64,000 bases of DNA. Source: Glaciecola siphonariae (GTDB lineage Bacteria; Pseudomonadota; Gammaproteobacteria; Enterobacterales; Alteromonadaceae). Below are positions 8,801 through 17,150 of this stretch, piece after piece; the stretch's first letter is position 1; the number at the start of each line of letters is the position of its first letter. The translations under genes and the position numbers were made by a program. Under the pieces are notes generated by a model. It was not told the DNA's origin and made no database searches. It saw nothing but the letters and a program-made list of their open reading frames with translations. The stretch lies in assembly GCF_042652645.1 (NCBI RefSeq), contig NZ_JBHSGU010000002.1, positions 1,922,001 through 1,986,000 on the forward strand, written 5' to 3'.

Positions 8801-9265
8801 TTAACGCTTATACGTTTTGAGTTCGCTCATGTCTTTAACCACCACATTTTCGCTGCCGCTTAGGCTCTGATAGGCCGAGGCAATCTGAGTGTGAGTCTCT
8901 TTGTCTTTTTCTGTGGTATACAGCACTGTAATACCCAGTTCCGCATCACTGCTTTGAGAAGCAGTGTCATTTTTGCTGCTATTAGCAGTATCACTTTCAC
9001 TTGCGTGATACCTGACGAGCACCGGCTCTGCTATCCCCTCAATGTGCAGCTCCATGCGTGCTGAGGGCTCTGCAACATCAAACATTTTTTCAGTGTTTTT
9101 GTTTTTGAGTAATACACGGTCAGGCGTTTCGGGGCTAACTTGTGCCTGCGCACTTGAAGCGAACAGGGCCAAAAGCGCCGCAACTGAAATCATCTTGCTA
9201 GCCGCTACCGTAAATGCTCCAATTTTCTTAACCAGTTTTACCGATTCAGATTTATCGCTAATCAT
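8801..9265 (-). CDS. Secreted protein of unknown function
   Basis: A 154-residue protein. Residues 1-42 have charged residues, then a hydrophobic stretch (MISVAALLALFASSAQAQ) that ends in a good signal-peptidase I site (AQA). The first 23 residues make the signal peptide unusually long, so a later start is possible, but AGGAGA seven bases before the first ATG supports the one given. The mature part (about 110 residues) is hydrophilic and has a serine/aspartate-rich stretch in the middle (SESDTANSSKNDTASQSSD). I recognise no family. It is transcribed alone, with a terminator behind it. Its neighbours are an MscS channel and small envelope proteins, so it may belong to a stress-linked envelope set. 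Confidence 0.7.
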   Translation of the reverse strand: MISDKSESVKLVKKIGAFTVAASKMISVAALLALFASSAQAQVSPETPDRVLLKNKNTEKMFDVAEPSARMELHIEGIAEPVLVRYHASESDTANSSKNDTASQSSDAELGITVLYTTEKDKETHTQIASAYQSLSGSENVVVKDMSELKTYKR

Positions 9266-9366
9266 CGTTCTATCTCCTGTATATAATTGCCTAAAAATTA
9301 ATGCTTAAAATAATCTGCAAAGCCTAAGCGCTGCGCTCATTAAGAGTTTGCGACCTTACTCAGGAC

Positions 9367-10284
9367 TTACTCAGCGCCGGATTGTTGAGATTGTTTCTCG
9401 CTTAACATAGCGTTTAGCTTTTCGCCGCCTTTAATTCCAAAATCGAGTGTTCTGATGGGGAAAGGAATTAATATGTCGTTTTCAGCAAGCGTTTTGTGGA
9501 CAATACTCACGCCACGATGTCTGGCCTGCATAAAGCTTGGCTCTCCTGGATAGTCAATCCAAAACCACACCAGCAAGTTTACACTGCTGTCGCCAAAGCC
9601 CTCTGCAAACACGTTTATTTCGTCTTTTTTAATAATCCAATCTTCTTTTTTTAGGGCATCGCATATCACATCAACCGCGTGCTCAATGTCATCGGCGTAC
9701 GAAATGCCCACCGGAATTTCAATTCGTCGATACCCTTCATGGCTGTAGTTAGTAACAATATTGCGAAATAAAATTTTATTCGGAATGATTTCTAGCTGGC
9801 CAAAGAAGGTTTCAACTAAGGTATTTCGCAAATTGATTGCTTTTACCGTACCAAAAACGCCGTCGGCTTCTATCACATCGCCAATTTGGAAGGGTTTACG
9901 AATACCCATGGCGATACCGGCGATTAGGTTTTCGGTCATATCTTGGAAGGCAAATCCGATTGCCAAACCCACAATACCTGCCCCAGCAAGTAAGGATGTG
10001 ACTGTCCCTGTGAGTCCAAGAAACTCAAGCGCGATGAAGATACCCGCAGTAAATACGATCACTTTGAATATGGCCGCGAGTAAATCAGCAATCTGCTTAG
10101 ATTCGAACATTCGATGCAGCATAGTCGACATCAATCGACCTGCAATCCGTGCAAGAATGGCAAAAACAATCGCAATAACAAGGGCAACCACCATGTTAGG
10201 CAAGTGTTTAATTCCCATCTCAAGCCATGAATTTACTTTGTCGTAAATTAAGGTCCAAAAATTATTGAGTGCATCCAATTCCAA
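9367..10284 (-). CDS. Small-conductance mechanosensitive channel, MscS family
   Basis: A 305-residue inner-membrane channel that opens on membrane tension and releases solutes after osmotic downshock. Three transmembrane helices lie at about 30-50, 70-90 and 95-130. The third is the pore helix, glycine/alanine-rich (SLLAGAGIVGLAIGFAFQDMTENLIAG), and runs into the beta domain (FQIGDVIEADGVFGTVKAINLRNTLV). The C-terminal alpha/beta vestibule follows to about residue 285. Length and order match E. coli MscS (286 residues) with a short charged tail. It appears monocistronic. Confidence 0.93.
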   Translation of the reverse strand: MELDALNNFWTLIYDKVNSWLEMGIKHLPNMVVALVIAIVFAILARIAGRLMSTMLHRMFESKQIADLLAAIFKVIVFTAGIFIALEFLGLTGTVTSLLAGAGIVGLAIGFAFQDMTENLIAGIAMGIRKPFQIGDVIEADGVFGTVKAINLRNTLVETFFGQLEIIPNKILFRNIVTNYSHEGYRRIEIPVGISYADDIEHAVDVICDALKKEDWIIKKDEINVFAEGFGDSSVNLLVWFWIDYPGEPSFMQARHRGVSIVHKTLAENDILIPFPIRTLDFGIKGGEKLNAMLSEKQSQQSGAE

Positions 10285-10464
10285 AATCGTATCCTCTTAC
10301 TGCGCTTGATACTGCTAAGCGTTGTTTTCCAAAAATCTGAAATATATTTAAAAACTAAAAAACGAAGTATTAAAAGCGTAATGCCAGAATGTCTAAGCCT
10401 CGGCCTGCCATCTTTCAATTATTGGCTACAGTAGGCCATACTGCTCATGCAGAAGGTTTGACAT

Positions 10465-10486
10465 AAAAAAGCCCCCGTTAGGAGGC
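10465..10486 (-). terminator. Rho-independent terminator of the small lipoprotein gene
   Basis: GCCTCC / GGGGGC stem (one G-U pair, 4-base loop) read on the minus strand, followed by six T. It starts 18 bases after the stop at 10504. Confidence 0.8.
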
Positions 10487-10503
10487 CAGATTTAAGCTAA
10501 CGC

Positions 10504-10701
10504 TTAACAGTCTTTATCTTTTGCGTCGGCGTTTTCTTTCACGTCTTCACATGCGTCTTCAATTGCATTACCTGCATCTGTGACGATTTCGTCAATCTTC
10601 TCGCCCGCTTCCTCTGCATCATTGTCTGCACATGCAGCCAACGAAAGTGCGAAAAATGCGGCAAGTGAAAATGTACCTAGTTTTTTAATAACATTTGTCA
10701 T
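10504..10701 (-). CDS. Small lipoprotein, acidic
   Basis: A 65-residue lipoprotein. The ATG at 10701 has AAGGAAG six bases upstream and is preferred to an upstream start at 10728. The signal peptide (KKLGTFSLAAFFALSLAAC) ends in a clear lipobox LAAC, giving lipidated C24. The mature part is highly acidic, rich in D, E, A and N, and contains two further cysteines (DACEDV and the C-terminal KDKDC) that could form a disulphide. Small lipoproteins of this kind recall entericidin-type envelope peptides, but the match is only in general form. It has its own terminator. Confidence 0.8.
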   Translation of the reverse strand: MTNVIKKLGTFSLAAFFALSLAACADNDAEEAGEKIDEIVTDAGNAIEDACEDVKENADAKDKDC

Positions 10702-10846
10702 GGTTTCTTCCTTAAATGTGTTTAGCAATTTTTATTGCTACTGATGTAGTTTTGATCTTCTAATGTGCTTTGATTAGAGGCCCTTACTGCTTTCTGAAAA
10801 GGTAAAGGCCTCCGATGTCGATGTAACCAACCAATTAACAATGCAA

Positions 10847-11023
10847 CTAGGCCTTCGGTGATTTACCTCTTAGCGCATTAGCCACTAGCGAAAGTACCAG
10901 TAGTACTAAAAACACAAAGAATAAAATCTGAGCGATACCTGATGCTGCTCCTGCAATACCGCCAAAACCAAATACTGCCGCTATAATTGCGATGATAAAA
11001 AATGTAATTGCCCAACCTAACAT
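10847..11023 (-). CDS. UPF0391 (DUF1328) small membrane protein, YtjA-like
   Basis: A 58-residue protein with two hydrophobic helices (MLGWAITFFIIAIIAAVFGFGG and GIAQILFFVFLVLLVLSLVAN) and a short basic tail, matching the UPF0391/DUF1328 family in length and pattern. The ATG at 11023 has AAGGAG six bases ahead; an upstream ATG would add an unlikely 20-residue extension. The function is unknown; relatives are often stress-induced. The neighbours (a lipoprotein, an MscS channel, BolA) fit a general-stress group. Confidence 0.88.
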   Translation of the reverse strand: MLGWAITFFIIAIIAAVFGFGGIAGAASGIAQILFFVFLVLLVLSLVANALRGKSPKA

Positions 11024-11184
11024 AAGTTTCTCCTTATTGAGTTTTTCATACGTTCGGTAGAATGGATGCGAAATACATTCCAATTAATAAGCCATTGAAT
11101 TTATTGGAGAATGATAAATACGCAGCGTTTTTTGCTGCGTATTAGAGAAGGAATTACTCAGTGATAGGGAAGAAATTACCTGAT

Positions 11185-11508
11185 TTAGGCCTGCTCGGCC
11201 TTGCTGCCGCCTAAACAATTTGGTGAAGCCGGCACAGCGCCATGCTTTTCTTGCCATTCGCTTGGTGTGTAAGTGTGAAGTGCTAGTGCATGCACCGGGC
11301 CTGCTAGCTGTTCCGACAACAATGAATTGATCATGCGATGGCGCGCTATCAAACGCTTGGTCTCAAACGCTTGCGAGACCACAGTCACTTTAAAATGTGT
11401 CTCTGAGTTTTCAGGTACTGAATGCATGTGGCTTTCATTTTCAACGTTTAACCATTGTATGGGCAAAGCATCCTGTAGTGTTGATTCGATTTGTTTCTGT
11501 ACCTTCAT
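11185..11508 (-). CDS. BolA family protein
   Basis: A 107-residue protein. The ATG at 11508 (GAGGA about six bases upstream) gives the normal BolA length; the longer reading would add 23 unrelated residues. The class II KH-like fold is seen in the ESHMHSVPENSETHFKVTVVS segment, the helix RLIARHRMINSLLSEQL and the strand HALALHTYTPSEWQEK. Conserved histidines (H in VHALALH and in ESHMH) are the positions that bind [2Fe-2S] with monothiol glutaredoxins. BolA proteins act with glutaredoxins in iron-sulphur trafficking and as stationary-phase regulators of envelope genes. The 20-residue C-terminal tail is typical of BolA rather than IbaG. Confidence 0.92.
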   Translation of the reverse strand: MKVQKQIESTLQDALPIQWLNVENESHMHSVPENSETHFKVTVVSQAFETKRLIARHRMINSLLSEQLAGPVHALALHTYTPSEWQEKHGAVPASPNCLGGSKAEQA

Positions 11509-11629
11509 TTTTAATCCTCTATGCTGTTGGTGAGGTGTTGTGTAGCTCTGTTCTGCCTTGCGTTCTTTGCTCTGCACCGCTCTGCTCAGCGTTGCCTTGG
11601 CTAAGTATCACGCATCAATCTGAATCGCT

Positions 11630-12286
11630 TTAGTTTGACGAGCCGTGAACATAGCGAAAGGTAAAATTAACGCGTTCAGTATCTACTCGCTTTGTTTTGC
11701 TAATGCCATGATGCCAAAACGTTTGCGTGCTGCCGCGCATTATGAGCAAAGAACCGTGATGTAAAACCACCCGCCGTTTTTCACCCGTTGATAAGTGTTT
11801 AAAATCAAAATTTCGACTCGCCCCTAAACTTACCGAGGCTATTACCGGCTGCTCGCCAAGTTCTGGCTCATTGTCAGCATGCATGCCCATGCTGTCTTGA
11901 CCGTGCCGATATAAATTCGCCAACACCGAGTTAAATGGCGTGTCGCAGGTTTGCTCACAATAACGCTTGAGCTCAAGCAATTTTTTTTCCCAAGCTAGCG
12001 GCACCATTTTTATACCCGAGTAAGCATAGCTAGCATCTGCATCGCCATACCAAGCTTGCAGACGCGGTACTGGCACCGATTTACCGAACATGCGAATGTT
12101 AGGTTGAGACCACGCCAAGCGCTCAATAAAATGCTTGAGCAATTTGTCAGCGGTTTCTGCCTTTAGCCAACTTTGCAATAGCCACACATCTGCGTCTTGC
12201 ATATTTAAGTTAACCCACTGCGGCCCTAGCAAGCTTTTTTGTTCCTGTTGCAAACAAAACCTTTTGGTCGATGTTACAATAGGCAC
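11630..12286 (-). CDS. alkB: AlkB-family 2-oxoglutarate/Fe(II) DNA-repair dioxygenase
   Basis: A 218-residue cytoplasmic enzyme that should oxidatively remove N-alkyl damage from bases. The iron ligands are seen as HxD (H136-x-D138 in MGMHADNEPELG) and the distal histidine (H192 or H193 in FWHHGISK); the 2-oxoglutarate arginines lie in ERVNFTFRYV (R205, R211). The substrate-recognition part precedes them (VPRLQAWYGD). Length and order resemble the ABH2-like group. The only in-frame start is GTG at 12286; no ATG exists before an upstream stop. The gene is divergent from rlmG with only 25 bp between the two start codons. Confidence 0.9.
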   Translation of the reverse strand: MPIVTSTKRFCLQQEQKSLLGPQWVNLNMQDADVWLLQSWLKAETADKLLKHFIERLAWSQPNIRMFGKSVPVPRLQAWYGDADASYAYSGIKMVPLAWEKKLLELKRYCEQTCDTPFNSVLANLYRHGQDSMGMHADNEPELGEQPVIASVSLGASRNFDFKHLSTGEKRRVVLHHGSLLIMRGSTQTFWHHGISKTKRVDTERVNFTFRYVHGSSN

Positions 12287-12311
12287 ATTGTACCACTGAC
12301 AAAGTCATCCC

Positions 12312-13544
12312 TTGAACACCAATACCGAGTTTTCTATTTGTGGGCGTCAACTTCGCTTGCTGCGTTTTCCAGAACAAGGCGCACACTCATCGCTGCAGGC
12401 TTGGGATGCGGCCGATGAATTGTTGTTAAACCATTTATCAGAGCAAAACTTAATAGCCAGCAAAGGCATTGCGATTATTAACGATGATTTTGGCGCGCTT
12501 TACTGTGCGCTAGCTGATGCCTCTCCCTTGGTTTTCTCCGACTCATTTATGGCGCATACCGCCATAAAGCAAAATGCAAAGCGCAATGAACTATCCGCCC
12601 CATGGCTTTATTCGCCTTTAGCGCTGGAGCAAGCGCAGTTTACCCGTGAAGCACTACTTGATCCCTCCGCAGGTAGTCATGAACAGGCAACAAGCCCATT
12701 AAGCCTCGTCTTGATTAAAATTCCGCGCACCTTGGCGCTGCTAGAGCAGCAACTTATTGCGCTTAGGCAGCATATCACGCCGAATACCCAAATTATTGCA
12801 GCGGCAAAAGTTAAAAGCGTCACATCTAATGTACTGAAGATGTTTGAGCGCTACATCGGGCCTACTAAAACCTCTTTAGCGGTAAAAAAAGCCCGATTAA
12901 TATTTGCCCAAGCGCTCAACAGCGACGACAACGCTAACCCTCTGAATGATATTAAAAGCCCTTTCCCGAGCGTTGTCACCGACCCGGCAATAGAGTTTTC
13001 GCTTTACAATCATGCTAACGTGTTCTGCCGAGACCAGCTCGACATAGGCGCGCGGTTAATGCTGTCACATTTACCGAGCCATTTCAGCGGAAGCTGCATT
13101 GACTTAGGCTGTGGTAACGGCGTGCTGGGTATTGCTATGATGAAGCAAAACCCTGATGCATCAATGGTATTTGTTGATGAATCTTTTATGGCAATAGCTT
13201 CGGCGAAATTAAGTGTTGAGCATGCATTTAAAGGCAGCGATAAATCAAAAAATATAGGCTTTGAGGTAAGTCACTGCTTACACTCATTATTACAGCGCTC
13301 TGCTGAACCGGTTGACATGGTGCTCTGCAACCCACCCTTTCATCAACAAAACGTGATCACCGATGAAATTGCTTGGCAAATGTTTTTAGACGCAAAACGT
13401 ATGCTTAAACCAGGCGGCGAACTGCGCATCGTTGCTAATCGTCACTTAGACTACCCAAATAAGCTCAAACGCCTGTTTGGGGCTTGCAAGCTAGTGGCGA
13501 ATAACCGAAAATTTGTGGTCTTGAGTGCAATTAAGCAGCGCTGA
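12312..13544 (+). CDS. rlmG: 23S rRNA (guanine-N2)-methyltransferase RlmG
   Basis: A 410-residue protein that aligns along its whole length with E. coli RlmG, which methylates G1835 of 23S rRNA. The N-terminal half is a degenerate methyltransferase-like domain (LQAWDAADE at 29-37, LIKIPRTLALLEQQL near 134-148). The C-terminal domain has the SAM site DLGCGNGVLG (264-273), the acidic loop FVDES (287-291) and the catalytic NPPF (340-343). The start must be TTG at 12312: an in-frame stop lies 12 bases upstream and the family's N-terminus begins exactly here. TTG starts usually lower expression. It is divergent from alkB. Confidence 0.95.
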   Translation: MNTNTEFSICGRQLRLLRFPEQGAHSSLQAWDAADELLLNHLSEQNLIASKGIAIINDDFGALYCALADASPLVFSDSFMAHTAIKQNAKRNELSAPWLYSPLALEQAQFTREALLDPSAGSHEQATSPLSLVLIKIPRTLALLEQQLIALRQHITPNTQIIAAAKVKSVTSNVLKMFERYIGPTKTSLAVKKARLIFAQALNSDDNANPLNDIKSPFPSVVTDPAIEFSLYNHANVFCRDQLDIGARLMLSHLPSHFSGSCIDLGCGNGVLGIAMMKQNPDASMVFVDESFMAIASAKLSVEHAFKGSDKSKNIGFEVSHCLHSLLQRSAEPVDMVLCNPPFHQQNVITDEIAWQMFLDAKRMLKPGGELRIVANRHLDYPNKLKRLFGACKLVANNRKFVVLSAIKQR

Positions 13545-13615
13545 TTAACTCATGCGAATACGGCTGCAGGGCCAGCAATAGCGCGCATTGCTCTGAAAAT
13601 AAGAAGGAATACAAC

Positions 13616-14242
13616 ATGATGTCAAAAATTTACACCATTGTAGGCGCGGTAGCGCTATTTGTGTTGAGTGTAAGCATGGGCAGCGCCCAAGAAGTTGACC
13701 CAAGTAAGCAGGCCGGCTCAAAAATTCAAGCTGATAATTATTATCCCAGAGTCGCCCTTGATACCAGCATGGGAAAAATAGTAATTGAGCTTAATCGCAA
13801 CAAAGCGCCGTTAACCGTGAATAACTTTTTGGATTACGTGCAGCGCAAAGAATACGATAACACCTTGTTTCATCGGATCATCGCTGACTATATTGTGCAA
13901 GGTGGCGGATACTCGCCTGAATTTAAGCAAAAAGAGGTAAAAGGTCCGGTACTAAACGAATCTGGAAATGGCCTAAAAAACAACTATTACTCCGTTGCCA
14001 TGGCTCGACAAGACAACCCGCATTCTGCTACCCGCCAGTTTTTCTTTAATATGAATGATAATGAAAATCTGGACCCTGGGCGAAGTTGGGGATACACAGT
14101 GTTTGCTACGGTAGTTGAAGGCACAGAAGTGCTCGATGCCATGTCACAGGTAGAGACCGAATATCGACCGCTGATTCGCTTTCAAGACGTACCCAAAGAG
14201 CCTATTATTTTAAAAACTGCGACAATACTGCCGCCCCTCTAG
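13616..14242 (+). CDS. Periplasmic cyclophilin-type peptidyl-prolyl isomerase
   Basis: A 208-residue protein with a signal peptide (about 1-24, ending GSAQ) and a single cyclophilin domain. Landmarks are MGKIVIELNRNKAPLTVNNFLDYV, the catalytic-site arginine segment YDNTLFHRII, and the SVAMARQDNPHSATRQFFFN stretch (Q-F-F-N), which carries the active-site residues. It should assist folding of exported proteins, as PpiA does. The C-terminal 30 residues (RPLIRFQDVPKEPIILKTATIL) form the usual last strand. The 5' leader has GAAGGA about nine bases before the ATG. It lies downstream of rlmG by 71 bp. Confidence 0.92.
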   Translation: MMSKIYTIVGAVALFVLSVSMGSAQEVDPSKQAGSKIQADNYYPRVALDTSMGKIVIELNRNKAPLTVNNFLDYVQRKEYDNTLFHRIIADYIVQGGGYSPEFKQKEVKGPVLNESGNGLKNNYYSVAMARQDNPHSATRQFFFNMNDNENLDPGRSWGYTVFATVVEGTEVLDAMSQVETEYRPLIRFQDVPKEPIILKTATILPPL

Positions 14243-14292
14243 GGCCTGAGTTTCCCCTTGGCGGTTGCCTGTTTTCTGGCGCAAGCTTGTTC

Positions 14293-15186
14293 TTACGGAT
14301 TGCAGCTAAGGCAGTAAAAAGAAGGGGCGACGGCCTGTTCGTTTCTTTGCATGACAGTGTGGTCACAGTGGTCACATTTTGCCCTTGAACCAAGGGCGAG
14401 AGTGCTAGGCGCATGGCATAGCTCACACGGCAGTCCACTTTCTTTTTTATCAAATACAAAATTCGGATGCGCGCATTTAGGGCACAGCGCGCAAAGCCGC
14501 TTGCCTAAATCTTCTGCGGCCAATGCAATGTTCGTTTGCCGCGCTGGGCAATTCATCGCTCTGAAATCTGGCGCAAGGCTGATTGGAAAGCTATGGCCTT
14601 TAAGCGCAAGCAAAGCGGCATCGATTGACTGCAAGCCCTTACCAATCAAACCCGCGCCGCTTTGCTGACCTTCAAACACATGCCACGCCTGTGCGCCGTC
14701 AAACAGTTTATGGTGTTGTTTAAGCGCATCCATGCTATCGACAGTCCACACCGACAGCGGAAGGGGTTTAGCTACACTGGCAATAATTTCTACTGCATTG
14801 CTCTTGTCAACAAAGGCCAGTATCTCTTGATTGACTATTCCAAAACCAAGTTCTTCATTAAAACTGCCTTCGCTGCCAATGCCAGCGCTCAATCCGGTGA
14901 GTTCACAGGCCATGCGCGCTTTAATTAATGCGGTTTCTTTGGCTGATTTTGTTCGCGCTATGCGATTATCGAAGGTACCCAAGGTATCGGTATCAAAAGC
15001 ATCGGTATGCACAATATCAATACCATAAAGTCGCTTAAATGCGGGGGCAATGATATCTTGCTTACCATGCTTGGTAAGAAATGCCACCGCGCTTGGCGCG
15101 TTTTTGTAAAGGGAAACCTTTGAACAGGCATGGGAGCTTGGCAATACGGTGGCTCTTTTTAATAAGTGATGGGCAGATGGTAGCAA
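14293..15186 (-). CDS. DUF6671 family protein with a C-terminal zinc ribbon
   Basis: About 297 residues. The N-terminal core has the family's TKHGKQDIIAPAF opening, then FDTDTLGTFDNRIARTKSAKETALIKARMA and SEGSFNEELGFGIVNQEIL. The C-terminal third holds several cysteine pairs, CALCPKC, CELCHAP, CDHCDH and a final CLSC, consistent with zinc ribbons. The function of the family is not known; I would guess a nucleotide- or nucleic-acid-related role, without evidence. The start is not settled: the open frame contains no ATG before residue 88, and the TTG at 15186 is used for want of better. The 3' end converges on the cyclophilin gene, 50 bp away. Confidence 0.72.
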   Translation of the reverse strand: MLPSAHHLLKRATVLPSSHACSKVSLYKNAPSAVAFLTKHGKQDIIAPAFKRLYGIDIVHTDAFDTDTLGTFDNRIARTKSAKETALIKARMACELTGLSAGIGSEGSFNEELGFGIVNQEILAFVDKSNAVEIIASVAKPLPLSVWTVDSMDALKQHHKLFDGAQAWHVFEGQQSGAGLIGKGLQSIDAALLALKGHSFPISLAPDFRAMNCPARQTNIALAAEDLGKRLCALCPKCAHPNFVFDKKESGLPCELCHAPSTLALGSRAKCDHCDHTVMQRNEQAVAPSFYCLSCNP

Positions 15187-15499
15187 ATTTAAAATACCGC
15201 GCGCCAGATTTACTCACCTACTCGGCTAAAGTTCAGCTTTATCTTAGCGTAATTTGGAATATGTATTGTTCAAAGTGCATTTGATTTTTGCCTTGCTGCT
15301 CAATAGAGTGAGCAATTACAGTGATTAAGTACAGTGGGTAAATGCAGGAAGTCCATACTGCGAGCAAGTACGCAGGCCACTTATGAATAGTTATGTATTT
15401 TCTGGCGGCCATATTTAAACGGACTGACCTGCAGGCTCGAACAAAGTTACTTGCAGGGGTATTTACTAAAACGCACACATTCTCAAGAAAGGACGGTAT
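15187..15499. other. Intergenic region upstream of the ThDP-enzyme operon
   Basis: About 310 bases between two divergent genes. A 79-codon minus-strand open frame (15239-15478) has no family resemblance and no good ribosome site, so I left it out. The region ends with AAAGGA eight bases before the ATG at 15500. I saw no clear promoter or hairpin. Confidence 0.6.
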
Positions 15500-17140
15500 A
15501 TGAAAGCATCAGACTTAATGGTTAAAGCGCTTGAGGCAGAGGGCGTTGAATATATTTTTGGGATACCGGGGGAAGAAAACCTCGATTTACTTGAGTCTCT
15601 TCGTGGCTCCAATATTAAGCTCATTCTTACGCGTCACGAGCAGGGCGCAGGCTTTATGGCAGCAACGTATGGCCGGCTCACCGGTAAAGTAGGTGTATGT
15701 TTATCTACTTTAGGTCCGGGGGCAACAAACCTAGTTACACCAGCCGCTTACGCCCAATTAGGCGCGATGCCCATTCTTATGATAACCGGACAAAAACCTA
15801 TTAAAACCAGTAAACAAGGGCGGTTTCAGGTTATCGATGTAGTTGACATGATGCGACCCATTACCAAATACACCACGCAAGTGGTAAGCGGAGACCGAAT
15901 ACCCTCGGTTGTGCGCGAAGCGTTTCGCCTAGCTAGCGAAGAACGCCCTGGAGCAACTCATATCGAATTGCCCGAAGACATTGCCGCAGAAGACACCTCA
16001 GCGCCTCTACTGACACCAAGTACCGTTCGCCGCCCAATTGCAGAGTACAAGGCGATTAGCGGCGCCATTGAAATGATTGAACAAGCAAAATCGCCGGTGC
16101 TTCTTATTGGCGCTGCTGCCAATCGAAAACTCACCGCAAAAATGCTCGGGCAGTTTATTGATAAAACCGGCATACCGTTTATCACCACGCAAATGGGTAA
16201 AGGCGTGATAGACGAATCGCATCATCTATTTATGGGTAATACCGCGCTGTCGTCTGGCGATTTTGTGCACCGGGCTATTGAGCGCGCCGACCTAATTATT
16301 AATGTAGGTCACGACGTGGTAGAAAAGCCTCCCTTTTTCATGCATGTTGGCGGGCAAAAAGTGATGCACATTAACTTTGAGACCGCTGCCGTCGACCCCG
16401 TGTATTTTCCTCAGCTTGAGGTCGTGGGCGACATTGCTAATAGTATTTGGCAAATAAAAGAAAGCATCAAACCGCAAACGCACTGGAAGCTTAAATTTTA
16501 CGAGGATGTGAATGAGGCCTACACCAAACATCGCTGCGCGGCAGAGCAAGACGACCGCTTTCCTATATTGCCCGAGCGCTTGGTAAAAGAAGTGCGCGAG
16601 GCAATGCCCAAAGACGGCATTGTTACCCTCGATAACGGCGTTTATAAAATATGGTTTGCACGTAATTACCCGGCTAATTTCCCAAATACGCTGCTTTTAG
16701 ATAATGCTCTGGCAACCATGGGCGCAGGTTTACCGTCGGCAATGGCTGCCAAATTGGTGCATCCAGACAAGCCCGTGATTACCGTATGTGGTGACGGCGG
16801 TTTTATGATGAACAGCCAAGAAATTGAAACCGCTGTGCGTTTGAAATTGCATATTGTGATTTTGATTCTGCGCGATGACGCTTATGGCATGATCAAATGG
16901 AAGCAGTCGAATATGGGCTTTGACAACTACGGACTAGACTATCAAAACCCTGATTTTGTGAAATATGTTGAGAGCTACGGCGGCATAGGCTGGCGGGTAT
17001 CCTCGGCTAGTGAGGTGTCTGAGCAGATCAAAGCGTGTTTAGCCCAGCCAGGCGTGCATTTAATCGATATCCCAATCGACTACAGCCTGAATGACGAGAC
17101 CCTAAACAAAACGATTCGCGAACTTAGCGCAAAGCTATAA
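15500..17140 (+). CDS. Thiamine-diphosphate enzyme of the acetolactate synthase large-subunit family
   Basis: A 546-residue cytoplasmic enzyme with the three-domain ThDP fold. The N-terminal pyrimidine-binding domain has the catalytic glutamate E47 in RHEQGAGFMA; a central domain follows (about 190-330); the C-terminal pyrophosphate domain has GDGGFMMNSQEIETAV with GDG near 434 and the downstream asparagine position replaced by RDDAYGMIKWKQ. It lacks a partner small regulatory subunit, which points to a catabolic or specialised carboligase or decarboxylase rather than the branched-chain biosynthetic enzyme. It is followed after 10 bp by an aldehyde dehydrogenase, so the product may be an aldehyde or 2-hydroxy-keto compound that the second enzyme handles. 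Substrate unknown. Confidence 0.88.
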   Translation: MKASDLMVKALEAEGVEYIFGIPGEENLDLLESLRGSNIKLILTRHEQGAGFMAATYGRLTGKVGVCLSTLGPGATNLVTPAAYAQLGAMPILMITGQKPIKTSKQGRFQVIDVVDMMRPITKYTTQVVSGDRIPSVVREAFRLASEERPGATHIELPEDIAAEDTSAPLLTPSTVRRPIAEYKAISGAIEMIEQAKSPVLLIGAAANRKLTAKMLGQFIDKTGIPFITTQMGKGVIDESHHLFMGNTALSSGDFVHRAIERADLIINVGHDVVEKPPFFMHVGGQKVMHINFETAAVDPVYFPQLEVVGDIANSIWQIKESIKPQTHWKLKFYEDVNEAYTKHRCAAEQDDRFPILPERLVKEVREAMPKDGIVTLDNGVYKIWFARNYPANFPNTLLLDNALATMGAGLPSAMAAKLVHPDKPVITVCGDGGFMMNSQEIETAVRLKLHIVILILRDDAYGMIKWKQSNMGFDNYGLDYQNPDFVKYVESYGGIGWRVSSASEVSEQIKACLAQPGVHLIDIPIDYSLNDETLNKTIRELSAKL

Positions 17141-17150
17141 GGAGCAATGT

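Noticed and set aside
15239..15478. 79-codon minus-strand frame upstream of the ThDP enzyme
   Set aside because: No family resemblance, no ribosome site and an unusual composition; most likely chance.
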